Source of the DNA: J054 sp963850255
Lineage (GTDB): Bacteria > Pseudomonadota > Gammaproteobacteria > Steroidobacterales > GCA-2729495
Reading direction: 5' to 3'
Length of the DNA stretch: 64,000 nt
Assembly (NCBI GenBank): GCA_963850255.1
Contig: CAWKLL010000016.1
Location: 57,499 to 121,498, forward strand
Shown here: positions 1-8,669 of the stretch, one piece after another
Layout: every line of letters starts with the position of its first letter
Numbering within the stretch: position 1 is the first letter of the stretch
Program-made: the position numbers and the translations under genes
Notes under the pieces: generated by a model
Database searches by the model: none
Told to the model about the DNA's origin: nothing
The model's input: only the letters and a program-made list of their open reading frames with translations

Positions 1-100
1 CGACGGCCTGTTGGTGAGTATTCGCGAGCCGGGACTGGCTGGGGGCGATGCACCGCTGGCTGCGGCCGGCAAAGATAAGCCCGCAACGGGGAGACCCTGA
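1..100 (+). CDS. RND efflux periplasmic adaptor, C-terminal end (partial)
   Basis: The reading frame open from base 2 ends in TGA at 98-100, 3 bases before the ATG of the RND permease. It encodes the last 32 residues, DGLLVSIREPGLAGGDAP followed by an Ala/Lys-rich tail. Such a tail, with a beta-strand DGLLVSI before a short low-complexity end, fits the C-terminus of an HlyD/AcrA-type membrane fusion protein, which bridges the inner-membrane pump and the outer-membrane channel. The assignment rests mainly on the tight coupling to the permease gene, because adaptor and permease are usually adjacent in this order. The rest of the gene lies outside the window. Confidence 0.6.
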   Translation, partial: DGLLVSIREPGLAGGDAPLAAAGKDKPATGRP

Positions 101-103
101 GTC

Positions 104-3100
104 ATGCGTCCGGCAATCATCAGCAGTTTTGTTCGCCACCCGGTAGCGCCAAACCTGGCCATGGCGGTGATGATTCTGGCCGGTGTCTGGGCGCTGGGCC
201 AGTTAACCCGACAGATTCTGCCGGCCTTCGAACTGAGCATCGTCAGTGTCGAAGTACTGTGGCCGGGTGCGTCTGCGGAGGATGTGCAGGCGGCGGTAAC
301 CCAGCCGCTGGAGGATCAGCTGCGCAGTCTTGACCAGCTGGAAAAAATTCGTTCTACCTCGCGCGAAGGACAGAGTTCGCTGGTGCTGGAATACGACGAG
401 GGCGTTGACCTGGGTCGTATGGTCGAGCAGGTCAAGGAGCGGGTAGCGCAGGTACGTAACTTGCCCGAAACCGCGGAAACGCCGGTAGTCACGCTGGTTG
501 CGCGTAACGAACTGGTGGCCCGACTGGTGGTAACCGGTCCGGAACTCAATGCGTTGCGACCACTGGTACGCAGTTTCGAACGCGATTTGCGCGGGCTGGG
601 CCTGGCGCGCATCGATGTGGAGGGTTTGCCGGCCCAGGAGATTGCCATCCAGGTGGATGGCACGCAGCTCAGCGAACTGCAATTGTCGCTGCAGGAAATC
701 AGCCAGCGAGTACGCGGCGCCAGCAGCGACGTGCCGGCCGGGTCTGTGGGCCGCGCCGAATCTGCCCGTCAGTTGCGCAGCATGGATCAGGCGCGCAACG
801 TGCGCGACTTTCAGGCGCTGCCCGTGGCCGCTGATGAGGACGGCCGATTGCTGGCCCTGGGCGATATCTCCGACGTTACCTTGCGTGCGCGCGCCGACGA
901 GCCGCTGCTGTTTGTGAATGGCCGTCCGGCGGTGGAAGTTGCCGTGCAACGCGCCGAAACTCAGGATGCCATTGACGTCGCCCAGGTGCTGATCGCCTGG
1001 GTCGAGCGCACGCGTCCTGTCCTGCCTTCCAACGTAGACATGTATGTCTATGACGAGCCGTGGCGCCTGGTCGATCAACGCATCGACCTGATGCTCGAGA
1101 ACGCGCTTGGCGGCCTGTTACTGGTGGTCATTGCCTTGTTTATCTTTCTCAATGCGCGGGTCGCGTTTTGGGTGGCCGTGGGTATTCCGGTGGCGGTGAT
1201 GGCCGGGCTGATGGCGCTTTACCTGTTCGGCGGCAGCCTCAACATGATCAGCCTGTTCGCCATGGTGATGGCCCTGGGTATCGTGGTGGATGACGCCATC
1301 GTGGTGGGTGAAGATGCCGTCACCCGCTATCAGGCCGGGGCCAAGCCGCTGGAGGCGGCCGAGCAAGCCGCCTATCGCATGTTCGCGCCGGTGATGGCGG
1401 CCTCACTAACCACCGTGGCCGCCTTCGTACCGCTGATGACCATCGGTGGACCCGGCGGCAATATCCTGTTCGCTATCCCGCTGATCATGATCTGCGTGGT
1501 AATCGCCTCGTTGGTGGAATGCTTCCTGGTCCTGCCCGGGCATTTGCGCCACTCGCTGGAAGCTCAGTCGCGCAAGCCACCCGCGCGAATGCGCCTGCGT
1601 TTTGAGAGCGCGTTTGAGAATTTTCGCTGCGGTAAATTTCGTGCCGCGGTGGTCAGCGCCGTTGAAAATCGCAACACCACACTGTCGCTGGCCATAGGCA
1701 GCCTGATCGTGACGGTGGGTCTGATTGCCGGTGGCCGGCTCGAGTTCACCCTGTTCCCGCAACCCGACAACAGCAAGCTGCAGACCATTATTCGGTTTAG
1801 TGCGGGTACACCGGGCGATACGGTAGAGGCTTTCGTCAACCAGGCGCGCGCTGCCCTTCGCCAGGTCGAAGCTGACGCGGGACAGAAACTGGTGGAGCTG
1901 GAGGTTTCCAAGCTGGGACTGGATCCGCGTGGCACGCGCTCCAGCAACGTTGCCACCATGATCGTTCAGCTGGTTCCGGATACTGAGCGCGAGCTCAGCA
2001 ATGCCGAGCTGATTCGCAACTGGCGTCGGCTGGTGCCGTCTATGCCGGGCCTGGAAAGCTTTTTTATTCTCAATACCAGTGGCGGGCCGCACGGCAATGA
2101 TATTGAGCTGGACCTCGCTGGCACGGATCCCGAAGCGCTCAAGGCTGCTGCAGTGGACATTATTCAGGCATTGAACGGGATTGCCGGGGTCAGTGGCGTG
2201 CGTGACGACATGGCCTGGGGCAAGGAACAGCTTATTTTTGAACTCTCGCCCACGGGTGAAGCCGTTGGCCTGACCGGCGAGTTGCTGGGCGGCCAATTAC
2301 GCGCCGCCTTTGCCGGCGATCTGGTACAGATATTCCAGAGTGAGGGGGAGGAAATAGAGGTACGTGTTTTTGTCAGCGACAGCGAACGTGATTCCATCAG
2401 TGTCCTGGAAACCCTGCCGGTGGTTTTGCCATCGGGAGAAACGGCTTCGCTGAGCGATGTCGCCAATCTCAGCTATCAACGCGGCTTCGAATCACTGAAA
2501 CGTGCCGGTGGCGACCTGGCAGTGCAGATCACCGGTGACGTCGATGAGAAGCTGAACAACAATAATGCCGTGCGCGCGATTCTCAACGCCGAAGTACTGC
2601 CGCAGATTACTCAAAGACCGGGCGTTACTTATGCGCGCTTCGGCGGTGATGCCGAGAGCCAGGGGCAAACCCTGGGCGATGTCGGTACCGCCCTGCCGCT
2701 GGCTTTGCTGATGATCTTTATTATTCTGGCCTGGGTGTTCGAGTCTTACCTGTGGCCGCTGGCGGTATTGTCGGTGGTGCCCTTTGGTATCGTCGGCGCC
2801 ATGTTTGGTCACTGGATCCTGTCTGTAGACGTGACCCTGATGTCGATTTTTGGCCTGTTTGGTCTGATCGGTATCGTGATTAATGATTCCATCATCCTGG
2901 TCAGTGTTTTCCGCGAGCTGGTCGCCCAGGGCATGGATGAAAAACTTGCGGCTTCCGAGGCCGCGGTGCGGCGCATGCGTGCTGTGATGCTGACGTCCGT
3001 CACCACCGTCTTCGGCCTGATGCCGGTGCTGCTGGAGACGGATCTGCAGGCACAGTTCCTGCGGCCGCTGGTGGTCTCGCTGGCCTTCGGCCTGATGTTT

Positions 3101-3220
3101 GCCACCTTCATCGTTTTGTTCCTGTTGCCGGCAATACTGGCCAGCCTGCATTCCCAGCGTGGTCGCTTGCGGGGCCTGCAGCGCATATTCATTAATCCGC
3201 CCGTCAGCGTCGAGCGCTAG
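104..3220 (+). CDS. RND efflux transporter permease (AcrB/HAE1 type)
   Basis: A 1038-residue inner-membrane proton-driven pump, the usual length for AcrB-type permeases. The first membrane segment (about residues 15-33) leads into a large periplasmic porter domain starting at ILPAFELSIVSVEVLWPGAS. Membrane segments 2-6 lie at about 330-480, and the motif GIVVDDAIVVGED near 394-406 carries the paired aspartates of the proton relay. A second periplasmic loop and segments 7-12 follow, with GLIGIVINDSIILV in the second half. It starts 3 bases after the adaptor stop, so the two are co-transcribed. Substrates cannot be read from sequence. The outer-membrane partner is not in the window. Confidence 0.93.
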   Translation: MRPAIISSFVRHPVAPNLAMAVMILAGVWALGQLTRQILPAFELSIVSVEVLWPGASAEDVQAAVTQPLEDQLRSLDQLEKIRSTSREGQSSLVLEYDEGVDLGRMVEQVKERVAQVRNLPETAETPVVTLVARNELVARLVVTGPELNALRPLVRSFERDLRGLGLARIDVEGLPAQEIAIQVDGTQLSELQLSLQEISQRVRGASSDVPAGSVGRAESARQLRSMDQARNVRDFQALPVAADEDGRLLALGDISDVTLRARADEPLLFVNGRPAVEVAVQRAETQDAIDVAQVLIAWVERTRPVLPSNVDMYVYDEPWRLVDQRIDLMLENALGGLLLVVIALFIFLNARVAFWVAVGIPVAVMAGLMALYLFGGSLNMISLFAMVMALGIVVDDAIVVGEDAVTRYQAGAKPLEAAEQAAYRMFAPVMAASLTTVAAFVPLMTIGGPGGNILFAIPLIMICVVIASLVECFLVLPGHLRHSLEAQSRKPPARMRLRFESAFENFRCGKFRAAVVSAVENRNTTLSLAIGSLIVTVGLIAGGRLEFTLFPQPDNSKLQTIIRFSAGTPGDTVEAFVNQARAALRQVEADAGQKLVELEVSKLGLDPRGTRSSNVATMIVQLVPDTERELSNAELIRNWRRLVPSMPGLESFFILNTSGGPHGNDIELDLAGTDPEALKAAAVDIIQALNGIAGVSGVRDDMAWGKEQLIFELSPTGEAVGLTGELLGGQLRAAFAGDLVQIFQSEGEEIEVRVFVSDSERDSISVLETLPVVLPSGETASLSDVANLSYQRGFESLKRAGGDLAVQITGDVDEKLNNNNAVRAILNAEVLPQITQRPGVTYARFGGDAESQGQTLGDVGTALPLALLMIFIILAWVFESYLWPLAVLSVVPFGIVGAMFGHWILSVDVTLMSIFGLFGLIGIVINDSIILVSVFRELVAQGMDEKLAASEAAVRRMRAVMLTSVTTVFGLMPVLLETDLQAQFLRPLVVSLAFGLMFATFIVLFLLPAILASLHSQRGRLRGLQRIFINPPVSVER

Positions 3221-3273
3221 GCAGCCGTCAGGCAGCAGCGTTATGCTGGCCAGCCGCCGTGAAGGAGGCTGGT

Positions 3274-4002
3274 ATGAACGATCCCGAGCTGCAAAAACCC
3301 AAGCCTTATATGGCAGGCATGATTCCGACGCTTAACCAGCGCGGATTCATGTCGGAAACGCTGGATCGTTTTTCCATGGCCTTCATTGAATATGCCGCTA
3401 TCTGCGGCTACGAAGCGCTCGACATTGGCTGTGCCTATGGCGTCGCCACGCGCGAGGTATTGGTGCGCGGCGGGCATGTTCTGGCCTGCGATATGGAGCC
3501 CGGGCACCTGGAGATTCTGCGCCGGGAAATGCCTGGCGAATACCAGGCGCGTTTGCGCACCCAGGCTGGTTTGTTGCCCGAGGTGGACTTTCCCGACCAG
3601 GCCTTCGGCGCCATCCTGTGTTCGCGCGTCGTGCATTTTTTGCGCGGCGAAGAGCTGCGCCTGAGCCTTACAAAAATGCATGCCTGGCTGCGACCCGGTG
3701 GTCGGGTTTTCATCATCGCGGATACGCCCTACACAGGCTTCTGGTCATCCATCGCTGCACAATACGAGCAACGCAAGGCCGATGGCGAAGAATGGCCGGC
3801 GTTCATCGACGACGTGGCACCGTTGCTTAACATGCAGCGTGTGCCCGACGGAATGCTGGAGTATCTCAATCCGCTGGATCCGGATATTTTGCGCCGCGAG
3901 GCCGAAAAGGCCGGTCTGCAGGTGGAGGAGGCGGCTTTCACCGGCCGCGGCGGCGATCCGGAGGGCAATCAGCACGCCGGTTTGATCGCCTTGCGTCCCT
4001 GA
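3274..4002 (+). CDS. Class I SAM-dependent methyltransferase
   Basis: A 242-residue cytoplasmic protein. The SAM-binding motif I is EALDIGCAYGVATREV near residues 46-61, followed by the acidic motif II position in LACDMEP. The post-motif region GAILCSRVVHFL and the loop WLRPGGRVFIIADTPY are typical of Methyltransf_11/25-like enzymes. I chose ATG 3274 over the in-frame GTG at 3259 because an AAGGAGG ribosome-binding site lies at 3262-3268, between the two. The acceptor substrate is unknown. The gene lies alone between the RND genes and the ABC exporter operon. Confidence 0.85.
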   Translation: MNDPELQKPKPYMAGMIPTLNQRGFMSETLDRFSMAFIEYAAICGYEALDIGCAYGVATREVLVRGGHVLACDMEPGHLEILRREMPGEYQARLRTQAGLLPEVDFPDQAFGAILCSRVVHFLRGEELRLSLTKMHAWLRPGGRVFIIADTPYTGFWSSIAAQYEQRKADGEEWPAFIDDVAPLLNMQRVPDGMLEYLNPLDPDILRREAEKAGLQVEEAAFTGRGGDPEGNQHAGLIALRP

Positions 4003-4029
4003 GGCTCGAGCCGGCGCAATAGCAACTTA

Positions 4030-4066
4030 TTGACAGCTTGTCGCCAAGCAGGCAGTGTTGTCGACA
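4030..4066 (+). promoter_or_regulatory. Candidate promoter/operator of the ABC exporter operon
   Basis: TTGACA at 4030-4035 could be a -35 box, though the -10 at a 17-bp spacing (CAGTGT) is poor. It overlaps the near-dyad GACA-GCT-TGTC (4032-4042). A perfect 8-bp palindrome TGTCGACA lies at 4059-4066, just upstream of the permease start. Dyads here would suit binding by the TetR protein encoded at the end of the operon. This is inference from position and symmetry. Confidence 0.35.
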
Positions 4067-4090
4067 CATTGTCGTCAAATGAGTCCTGAC

Positions 4091-5236
4091 ATGTTTATTG
4101 CCTTCCGCGACCTGGTTTTTGCCAAGGGACGCTTCGCCCTGATGGCGATTGTCATTGCGCTTATTGCCCTGCTGATGACTTCGCTCAGTGGCATCGCCGG
4201 CGGCCTGATCAAGAACAACATCTCCGGACTCATGCAGCTGGACGTGACGCATATCGCCTTCGAGTGGGACGACAAGCCGACCTATCGCAACACCATGATC
4301 GAACGCGCCCAGTGGGAAGACTGGGCGGCCAGGCCCGAGGTCAAAAAGCTCGAGCCCATGGGCCATACGATTTTTACCGCGCGCAACCAGAACAATGATC
4401 CGCTGGAACTGGTGCTCTGGGGCCTGACACCCGGTTCGCTGATCGAGCCGACGGTCAGTGAGGGCCAGCAACTGGGCGATAGCGAAGCGGGTGTGATTGT
4501 TTCGCGCCTGCTGGTCGATCGCGACGGCGTGCGCATTGGTGACCGGATAACGCTGGATCGCGTGCTTACCGAAGTCGAGGTCATTGGTATTACCGATGAA
4601 CTCAATATCGGCCATGTGCCGATTGTTTATGCGCCGTTACGCAAATGGCAGGAAGCCACCTACGGGCCGCCCGGTGGGGCACCGCCGGGTGAGCAGTTGC
4701 CCGACATCGTGTTTGATTTTGTCAGCATCCTCGCCATGCAGCTGGCCGACGGCGTGCCGACCGAGCGTATTGCCGAGCTCGACGATGAGATTGGCACCAG
4801 CACGCTGAACCGCAATCGCTTTTATGCCGCGTCCACGGGTTACATCGAGGAAGTCCGCACGGTGCAAATCATCCAGATTTTTTTGTTCCTGATTTCCGCC
4901 GTAGTTATCGGCGCCTTCTTTAGTATCTGGACCATTCAACGCACTCGCGAAATTGGCCTGGTTAAGGCGCTGGGTGCGTCTAACGGTTACCTGCTGCGGG
5001 ACGCGCTGGGCCAGGCCAGCATCATCTTGCTGATCGGCATTGCCGTGGGTCTCGGCGCGGGCCTGTTGCTCGGCCAGTACATCATGGCGAATACCGCGTT
5101 GCCGTATATGCTGGCGCCGGATGAAATAGGCCAGGCCATGTTGTTGTTGCTGATAGCCGGCCTGCTCGGCGGTGCGCTGTCCGTCCGGCGCATCACCGCG
5201 GTCGACCCGATTATCGCCCTGGGACAGGAACAATGA
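4091..5236 (+). CDS. ABC transporter permease, FtsX/HrtB-like
   Basis: A 381-residue inner-membrane permease of the FtsX/MacB fold. One membrane helix lies near the N-terminus (about residues 11-32, after MFIAFRDLVFAKGRF). A large extracytoplasmic domain follows, then three C-terminal helices (about 255-280, 300-325, 340-360). The N-terminal signature resembles permeases of the HrtB (haem-export) type, which begin MF-A-(K/R)-L and place a short basic stretch before the first helix. For that reason I prefer ATG 4091, though ATG 4079 is possible. The gene overlaps the ATPase gene by 4 bases (ATGA). The substrate is not shown. Haem or another tetrapyrrole is suggested by family resemblance and by the chelatase-like gene in the operon. 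Confidence 0.82.
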   Translation: MFIAFRDLVFAKGRFALMAIVIALIALLMTSLSGIAGGLIKNNISGLMQLDVTHIAFEWDDKPTYRNTMIERAQWEDWAARPEVKKLEPMGHTIFTARNQNNDPLELVLWGLTPGSLIEPTVSEGQQLGDSEAGVIVSRLLVDRDGVRIGDRITLDRVLTEVEVIGITDELNIGHVPIVYAPLRKWQEATYGPPGGAPPGEQLPDIVFDFVSILAMQLADGVPTERIAELDDEIGTSTLNRNRFYAASTGYIEEVRTVQIIQIFLFLISAVVIGAFFSIWTIQRTREIGLVKALGASNGYLLRDALGQASIILLIGIAVGLGAGLLLGQYIMANTALPYMLAPDEIGQAMLLLLIAGLLGGALSVRRITAVDPIIALGQEQ

Positions 5237-5955
5237 GCCTGCGTGCCGAGAACGTGTCGCTGCTGCTGGGCGACGGTGACACCCAGGTGCGCGCGCTGGA
5301 TGATGTCAGTGTGGCCGTGGCTGCCGGTGAACTGACCATGGTGCTGGGACCGTCCGGCGCCGGAAAATCCAGTTTGCTGGCGGTCTGCGGTGGCTTGCGC
5401 ACGCCCAGCAGCGGGCGCATCTGGATCGGCGACGAGGAGATTACCGCACTCAAGCCGGCACGCCTGGCCGAGCTGCGTCGACAGCAGATTGGCTTTGTGT
5501 TTCAGCAGTCCAACCTGTTGCCGTCGCTAACGGCGCTGGACCAGTTGCTGCTGCTGGTGCACCTGTCCGGTCGCCGGCCCTCCGCTAAAGATCGCAAGCG
5601 CGCGGAGCAACTCCTGGAAGAGGTGGGTATGGCGGAAAAACTTCATCGCCGCTCCGGCCAGTTGTCCGGCGGTGAACGTCAGCGCGTGGGCATTGCCCGC
5701 GCTTTCATGAGTGACCCGGCGGTATTGCTGGTGGACGAACCGACCTCCATGCTTGATCGTCAGCGTGGCCATCAAATCGCAGAGTTGCTGCAGCGTGCCT
5801 GTCATGAGCATCAGGTGGCCGCAATGATGGTGACCCATGACCGCGGCGTGCTGGATACCGTCGATCGGGTGGTGGAAATACTTGACGGTCGTTTGACCCA
5901 AACTACGGTGGCGCAAGTTAACGCAGACGAGGCGACAGCCGATGCCGCGCATTGA
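5233..5955 (+). CDS. ABC transporter ATP-binding protein (LolD/HrtA-like)
   Basis: A 240-residue ATPase subunit. Walker A is GPSGAGKSSLL (about residues 38-48). The Q-loop follows at FVFQQSN, the signature is LSGGERQRVGIARA, Walker B is VLLVDEPTSMLD and the switch histidine is in MVTHDRGVLDTVD. It belongs to the MacB/LolD/HrtA group that partners FtsX-fold permeases. Its ATG overlaps the permease stop by 4 bases, and its end overlaps the TetR gene by 14 bases, so translation of all three is probably coupled. It should energise the permease encoded immediately upstream. Confidence 0.93.
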   Translation: MSLRAENVSLLLGDGDTQVRALDDVSVAVAAGELTMVLGPSGAGKSSLLAVCGGLRTPSSGRIWIGDEEITALKPARLAELRRQQIGFVFQQSNLLPSLTALDQLLLLVHLSGRRPSAKDRKRAEQLLEEVGMAEKLHRRSGQLSGGERQRVGIARAFMSDPAVLLVDEPTSMLDRQRGHQIAELLQRACHEHQVAAMMVTHDRGVLDTVDRVVEILDGRLTQTTVAQVNADEATADAAH

Positions 5956-6526
5956 GGCTGAAAATATCCAGGCCCATGTTGCCCGTCAGAACGACCGTAT
6001 TCTGGACGCGGCAGCCGGCCTGTTTAACGAGCATGGCTACCGAGGCACGGACCTGAGCCAGATCGCCGGCGCAATCGGCCTGGCGCGCAATTCTCTGTAT
6101 CGCTACTACCCGGACAAAGACCATATTCTGCTTGCTTGCCTGGAGCGCGAGATGGCGCCGATTCTCGCCCGGGTTGACGAGGTCTCGCGTTCCGGCGCTG
6201 ATCCGCGCGCCAGAATTCGTCGCTGGCTGGAGCTGCAGCTGGAAATAGCCGCCACCAGCTGTCATGGCGCCATGCAGATGGTCGAAGATGTGGGTCGCAG
6301 CTCACCGGCTATGGCGCGCAAGATTTCTGCCCTGCATGAACCGGCAGCCAGGGTGTTGCGCGAGGCTGTGGAGGAAATTCTTGACGACAGCGAGCGTGAT
6401 GCTGCGCTGACCACAGCAATGATTTTCAGCATGCTGCGTTCAGCCGCCGCCTATGCCATGGCCGGCGGTCAGCAGACCCGGGTGAAAGAACAACTGGAGG
6501 ACGCCATACAGCGCGTGCTTTCCTGA
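5942..6526 (+). CDS. TetR-family transcriptional regulator
   Basis: A 194-residue repressor-type protein. The N-terminal helix-turn-helix runs from ILDAAAGLFNEHGYRGTDLS to NSLYRYYPDKDHIL (residues about 20-62), the classic TetR_N pattern. The rest is an all-helical ligand-binding domain with no recognisable signature. It is the third gene of the exporter operon, overlapping the ATPase gene by 14 bases. It is probably the local regulator, acting at dyads upstream of 4091. A ligand related to the exporter substrate is expected but not shown. Confidence 0.9.
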   Translation: MPRIEAENIQAHVARQNDRILDAAAGLFNEHGYRGTDLSQIAGAIGLARNSLYRYYPDKDHILLACLEREMAPILARVDEVSRSGADPRARIRRWLELQLEIAATSCHGAMQMVEDVGRSSPAMARKISALHEPAARVLREAVEEILDDSERDAALTTAMIFSMLRSAAAYAMAGGQQTRVKEQLEDAIQRVLS

Positions 6527-6543
6527 ACGATAAGGAGACAATG

Positions 6544-7662
6544 ATGAACAAACTATCAAAGGCCACTATCAGAATTGCATCGGCGCTTGCCGGCCTGTGG
6601 CTACTAAGCTGCGCCGTTGCCGCGGCTCAGGATCATTCGGCACATATGCAGCATCAGCATGGTGGTGCGGTGCCGGAAATGGATGCCGAGGGTAAGCGTC
6701 TCGACAGTTACCAGGTCAAGCACGATATGGATGCTGAAACGCTGGCAGCGCTGCGTGCCAAGATTGCCCTGTATCGCGGCATGACGGATATGCAGCTGAA
6801 TATGAATATGTCGACCATGGGCCCGAACTACGAGTGGTATGCCAGCGACACTGAAATGCGGGGCTCCGTGGGTGTGCTTATCCTGTCGCACGGCGTCGGC
6901 GAGAACAGCGACCGGATTCTCAAGGAAGCGCTGGCGCCGGTGTCCAGCCGCTACCCCACGGCGATCGGTTTCGGGATGGCGATGATGCAGTCGGCCTACC
7001 TGCAGTCGGCGGTGGACGACCTGGTGGCGCGTGGCGCCAGCACCATTGTGCTGGTTCCGAATGGCACCACCACCGAATACAACTCACTCACCCGTCAGTG
7101 GAAATACATTTTTGATATGGACGATACCGCGTCGACTTATCTCGACGTGCCGAAGATTGAAACGGATGCGCGTTTCGTCATGACCAGCCACTTTGCTGAT
7201 CATGAACTGATCACCGATATCCTTTTCGATCACACCATGGAAGTGAGCAAGAATCCCGCCAATGAAGTCGTGATCCTGGTGGCCCATGGTCCGGAGGAAA
7301 TCGAGGACAACGGGCCGGACCTGGCAATTCTTGCCGCGCATCGTGATCGTATCGCTGCGCGCGGAAACTTCGCCGACGTCAAGCTGATTAATCTGCAGGA
7401 CGATGCGATTCCGCCGGTGCGCGAATCCAATGTGCGCAAGCTGCGTCGCTGGGTGCAGCAGGCAGACAAAAAGGGTCAGACGCCCATCGTGGTTGCGCTG
7501 GCAGCCGCCAGTCACGGCGTGCAGACGCATATTCGCCAGGACCTGCGTGGCCTGAACTATGAATATGCCGAGCGCGGCATGGCCGAGCACCCCAAGTATG
7601 TGCAGTGGATTGCCTCAGTGATTGATCAAGCCGTCGCCGATGCGCAATTGGCCGCGCGCTGA
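6544..7662 (+). CDS. Secreted CbiX/CbiK-like chelatase-fold protein, copy A
   Basis: A 372-residue exported protein. A signal peptide (residues 1 to about 28) may be a lipoprotein signal (LLSC), and a short His/Met stretch DHSAHMQHQHGG follows. The body has two halves, each with a chelatase-type strand ending in His-Gly: VLILSHGVGE (His116) and VVILVAHGPEE (His248). Sirohydrochlorin cobalto- and ferrochelatases use this kind of position to bind metal. A conserved FDH lies at about 228-230. I chose the second of two adjacent ATGs because AAGGAG ends 6 bases before it. It lies 17 bases after the TetR gene, in the HrtAB-like operon. A close paralogue lies at 42992. The fold call is from motifs; chelatase activity outside the cytoplasm is not established. 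Confidence 0.72.
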   Translation: MNKLSKATIRIASALAGLWLLSCAVAAAQDHSAHMQHQHGGAVPEMDAEGKRLDSYQVKHDMDAETLAALRAKIALYRGMTDMQLNMNMSTMGPNYEWYASDTEMRGSVGVLILSHGVGENSDRILKEALAPVSSRYPTAIGFGMAMMQSAYLQSAVDDLVARGASTIVLVPNGTTTEYNSLTRQWKYIFDMDDTASTYLDVPKIETDARFVMTSHFADHELITDILFDHTMEVSKNPANEVVILVAHGPEEIEDNGPDLAILAAHRDRIAARGNFADVKLINLQDDAIPPVRESNVRKLRRWVQQADKKGQTPIVVALAAASHGVQTHIRQDLRGLNYEYAERGMAEHPKYVQWIASVIDQAVADAQLAAR

Positions 7663-7712
7663 CGGTCTACAATCCTATCCATTGAACTAGAAAAATAATC
7701 AAGAGAGCAGCC

Positions 7713-8669
7713 ATGACCCGCGAATCCACCATGCAGCCCTTTGCCAAGGGCGACATATTTGTTGCCTGCACGCTGTTGAATGATCCCGACGATGATCATG
7801 CCGGCGATGGCCGCATCTGGCAGTACGACAACAATATGCAGTTCAAGGGCGAGCTGTGGACTGAGGGCGGCGAACATTTCGTCGGCGGGCTCGAGTTCGA
7901 TCCGCAGGGGCGCTTGTGGGCGTTCAACGACCTCGCGGTGTTACACGTTGATCCGGCCACCGGCCGCCAGTTGCCGCTGAGCGATAAGTTCCTGCCGCGC
8001 TGCTACCGCAGCGCCAGCTTTGATGCGCAGGGCAATGTGTATCTGGGCGAGCACATGAAGGCCGAAAAACGACCGGACAACGAGATTGCCCGTCGCACCA
8101 CTACCAAGTTCGCGGTGATTCCGGGCGAAGGCATCCTGGGTTTCGGTTACGTCTACAAGTACAGCCCTGACTGGGAGCATTTACAGACCTTCAAAACCGA
8201 GACGGCGCCGGAGATGACGCAGTTCAAGGGCGTGACGCATTCCAGTCTGCATCCCAGTGGCGAGTTCATCACTTATGCCACCGAAACGGGCAAACGCCTG
8301 ATGCGTTACGACGTGATTAACGATAAGCAGATGCCGGACCTGGTGACCTATCCCGGCGATAACGTCTTTGACCGGGTCTGGGTGATTGCCGTGAAATACC
8401 TGCCCGACGGGCGCTTGCTGATAACCCGTGGCGACAGCATGGAAATGCTCGATGAATCTGGCCAGGTGCTGCGCACTTACCCCTTGGAGACCTATGGCTG
8501 GTCGGATATTGAAATTTGCGGCGACGGCCAGCACTGCCTGGTCAGCAATATCTGGGAAGGTACCGTGGTGCGGGTTAACGTGGAAACCGGCGAACACACA
8601 GGCCTGATTGATACCGGCTTTGTTGCACCGAATCGTTGTGTGGCCGGCGTGGCTGAGTACAAGGGCTAG
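7713..8669 (+). CDS. Beta-propeller (SMP-30/gluconolactonase-like) protein
   Basis: A 318-residue protein without a signal peptide. It has repeated blade-like segments such as VGGLEFDPQGRLWAFND, RSASFDAQGNVYLGEH, THSSLHPSGEFITYAT and AVKYLPDGRLLITRG, the (F/L)-D-x-x-G-(N/R)-(L/V)-(W/Y) pattern of six-bladed SMP-30/NHL-type propellers. I cannot assign a substrate, and metal ligands are not obvious. It follows the chelatase-like gene by 50 bases on the same strand and may be read with it. Its TAG stop shares the tetramer CTAG with the stop of the convergent membrane-protein gene. Confidence 0.6.
   Translation: MTRESTMQPFAKGDIFVACTLLNDPDDDHAGDGRIWQYDNNMQFKGELWTEGGEHFVGGLEFDPQGRLWAFNDLAVLHVDPATGRQLPLSDKFLPRCYRSASFDAQGNVYLGEHMKAEKRPDNEIARRTTTKFAVIPGEGILGFGYVYKYSPDWEHLQTFKTETAPEMTQFKGVTHSSLHPSGEFITYATETGKRLMRYDVINDKQMPDLVTYPGDNVFDRVWVIAVKYLPDGRLLITRGDSMEMLDESGQVLRTYPLETYGWSDIEICGDGQHCLVSNIWEGTVVRVNVETGEHTGLIDTGFVAPNRCVAGVAEYKG

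Noticed and set aside
203..3192. Long minus-strand open frames opposite the RND permease
   Set aside because: Shadows of a GC-rich gene on the other strand: His/Gln/Arg-rich with no domains.
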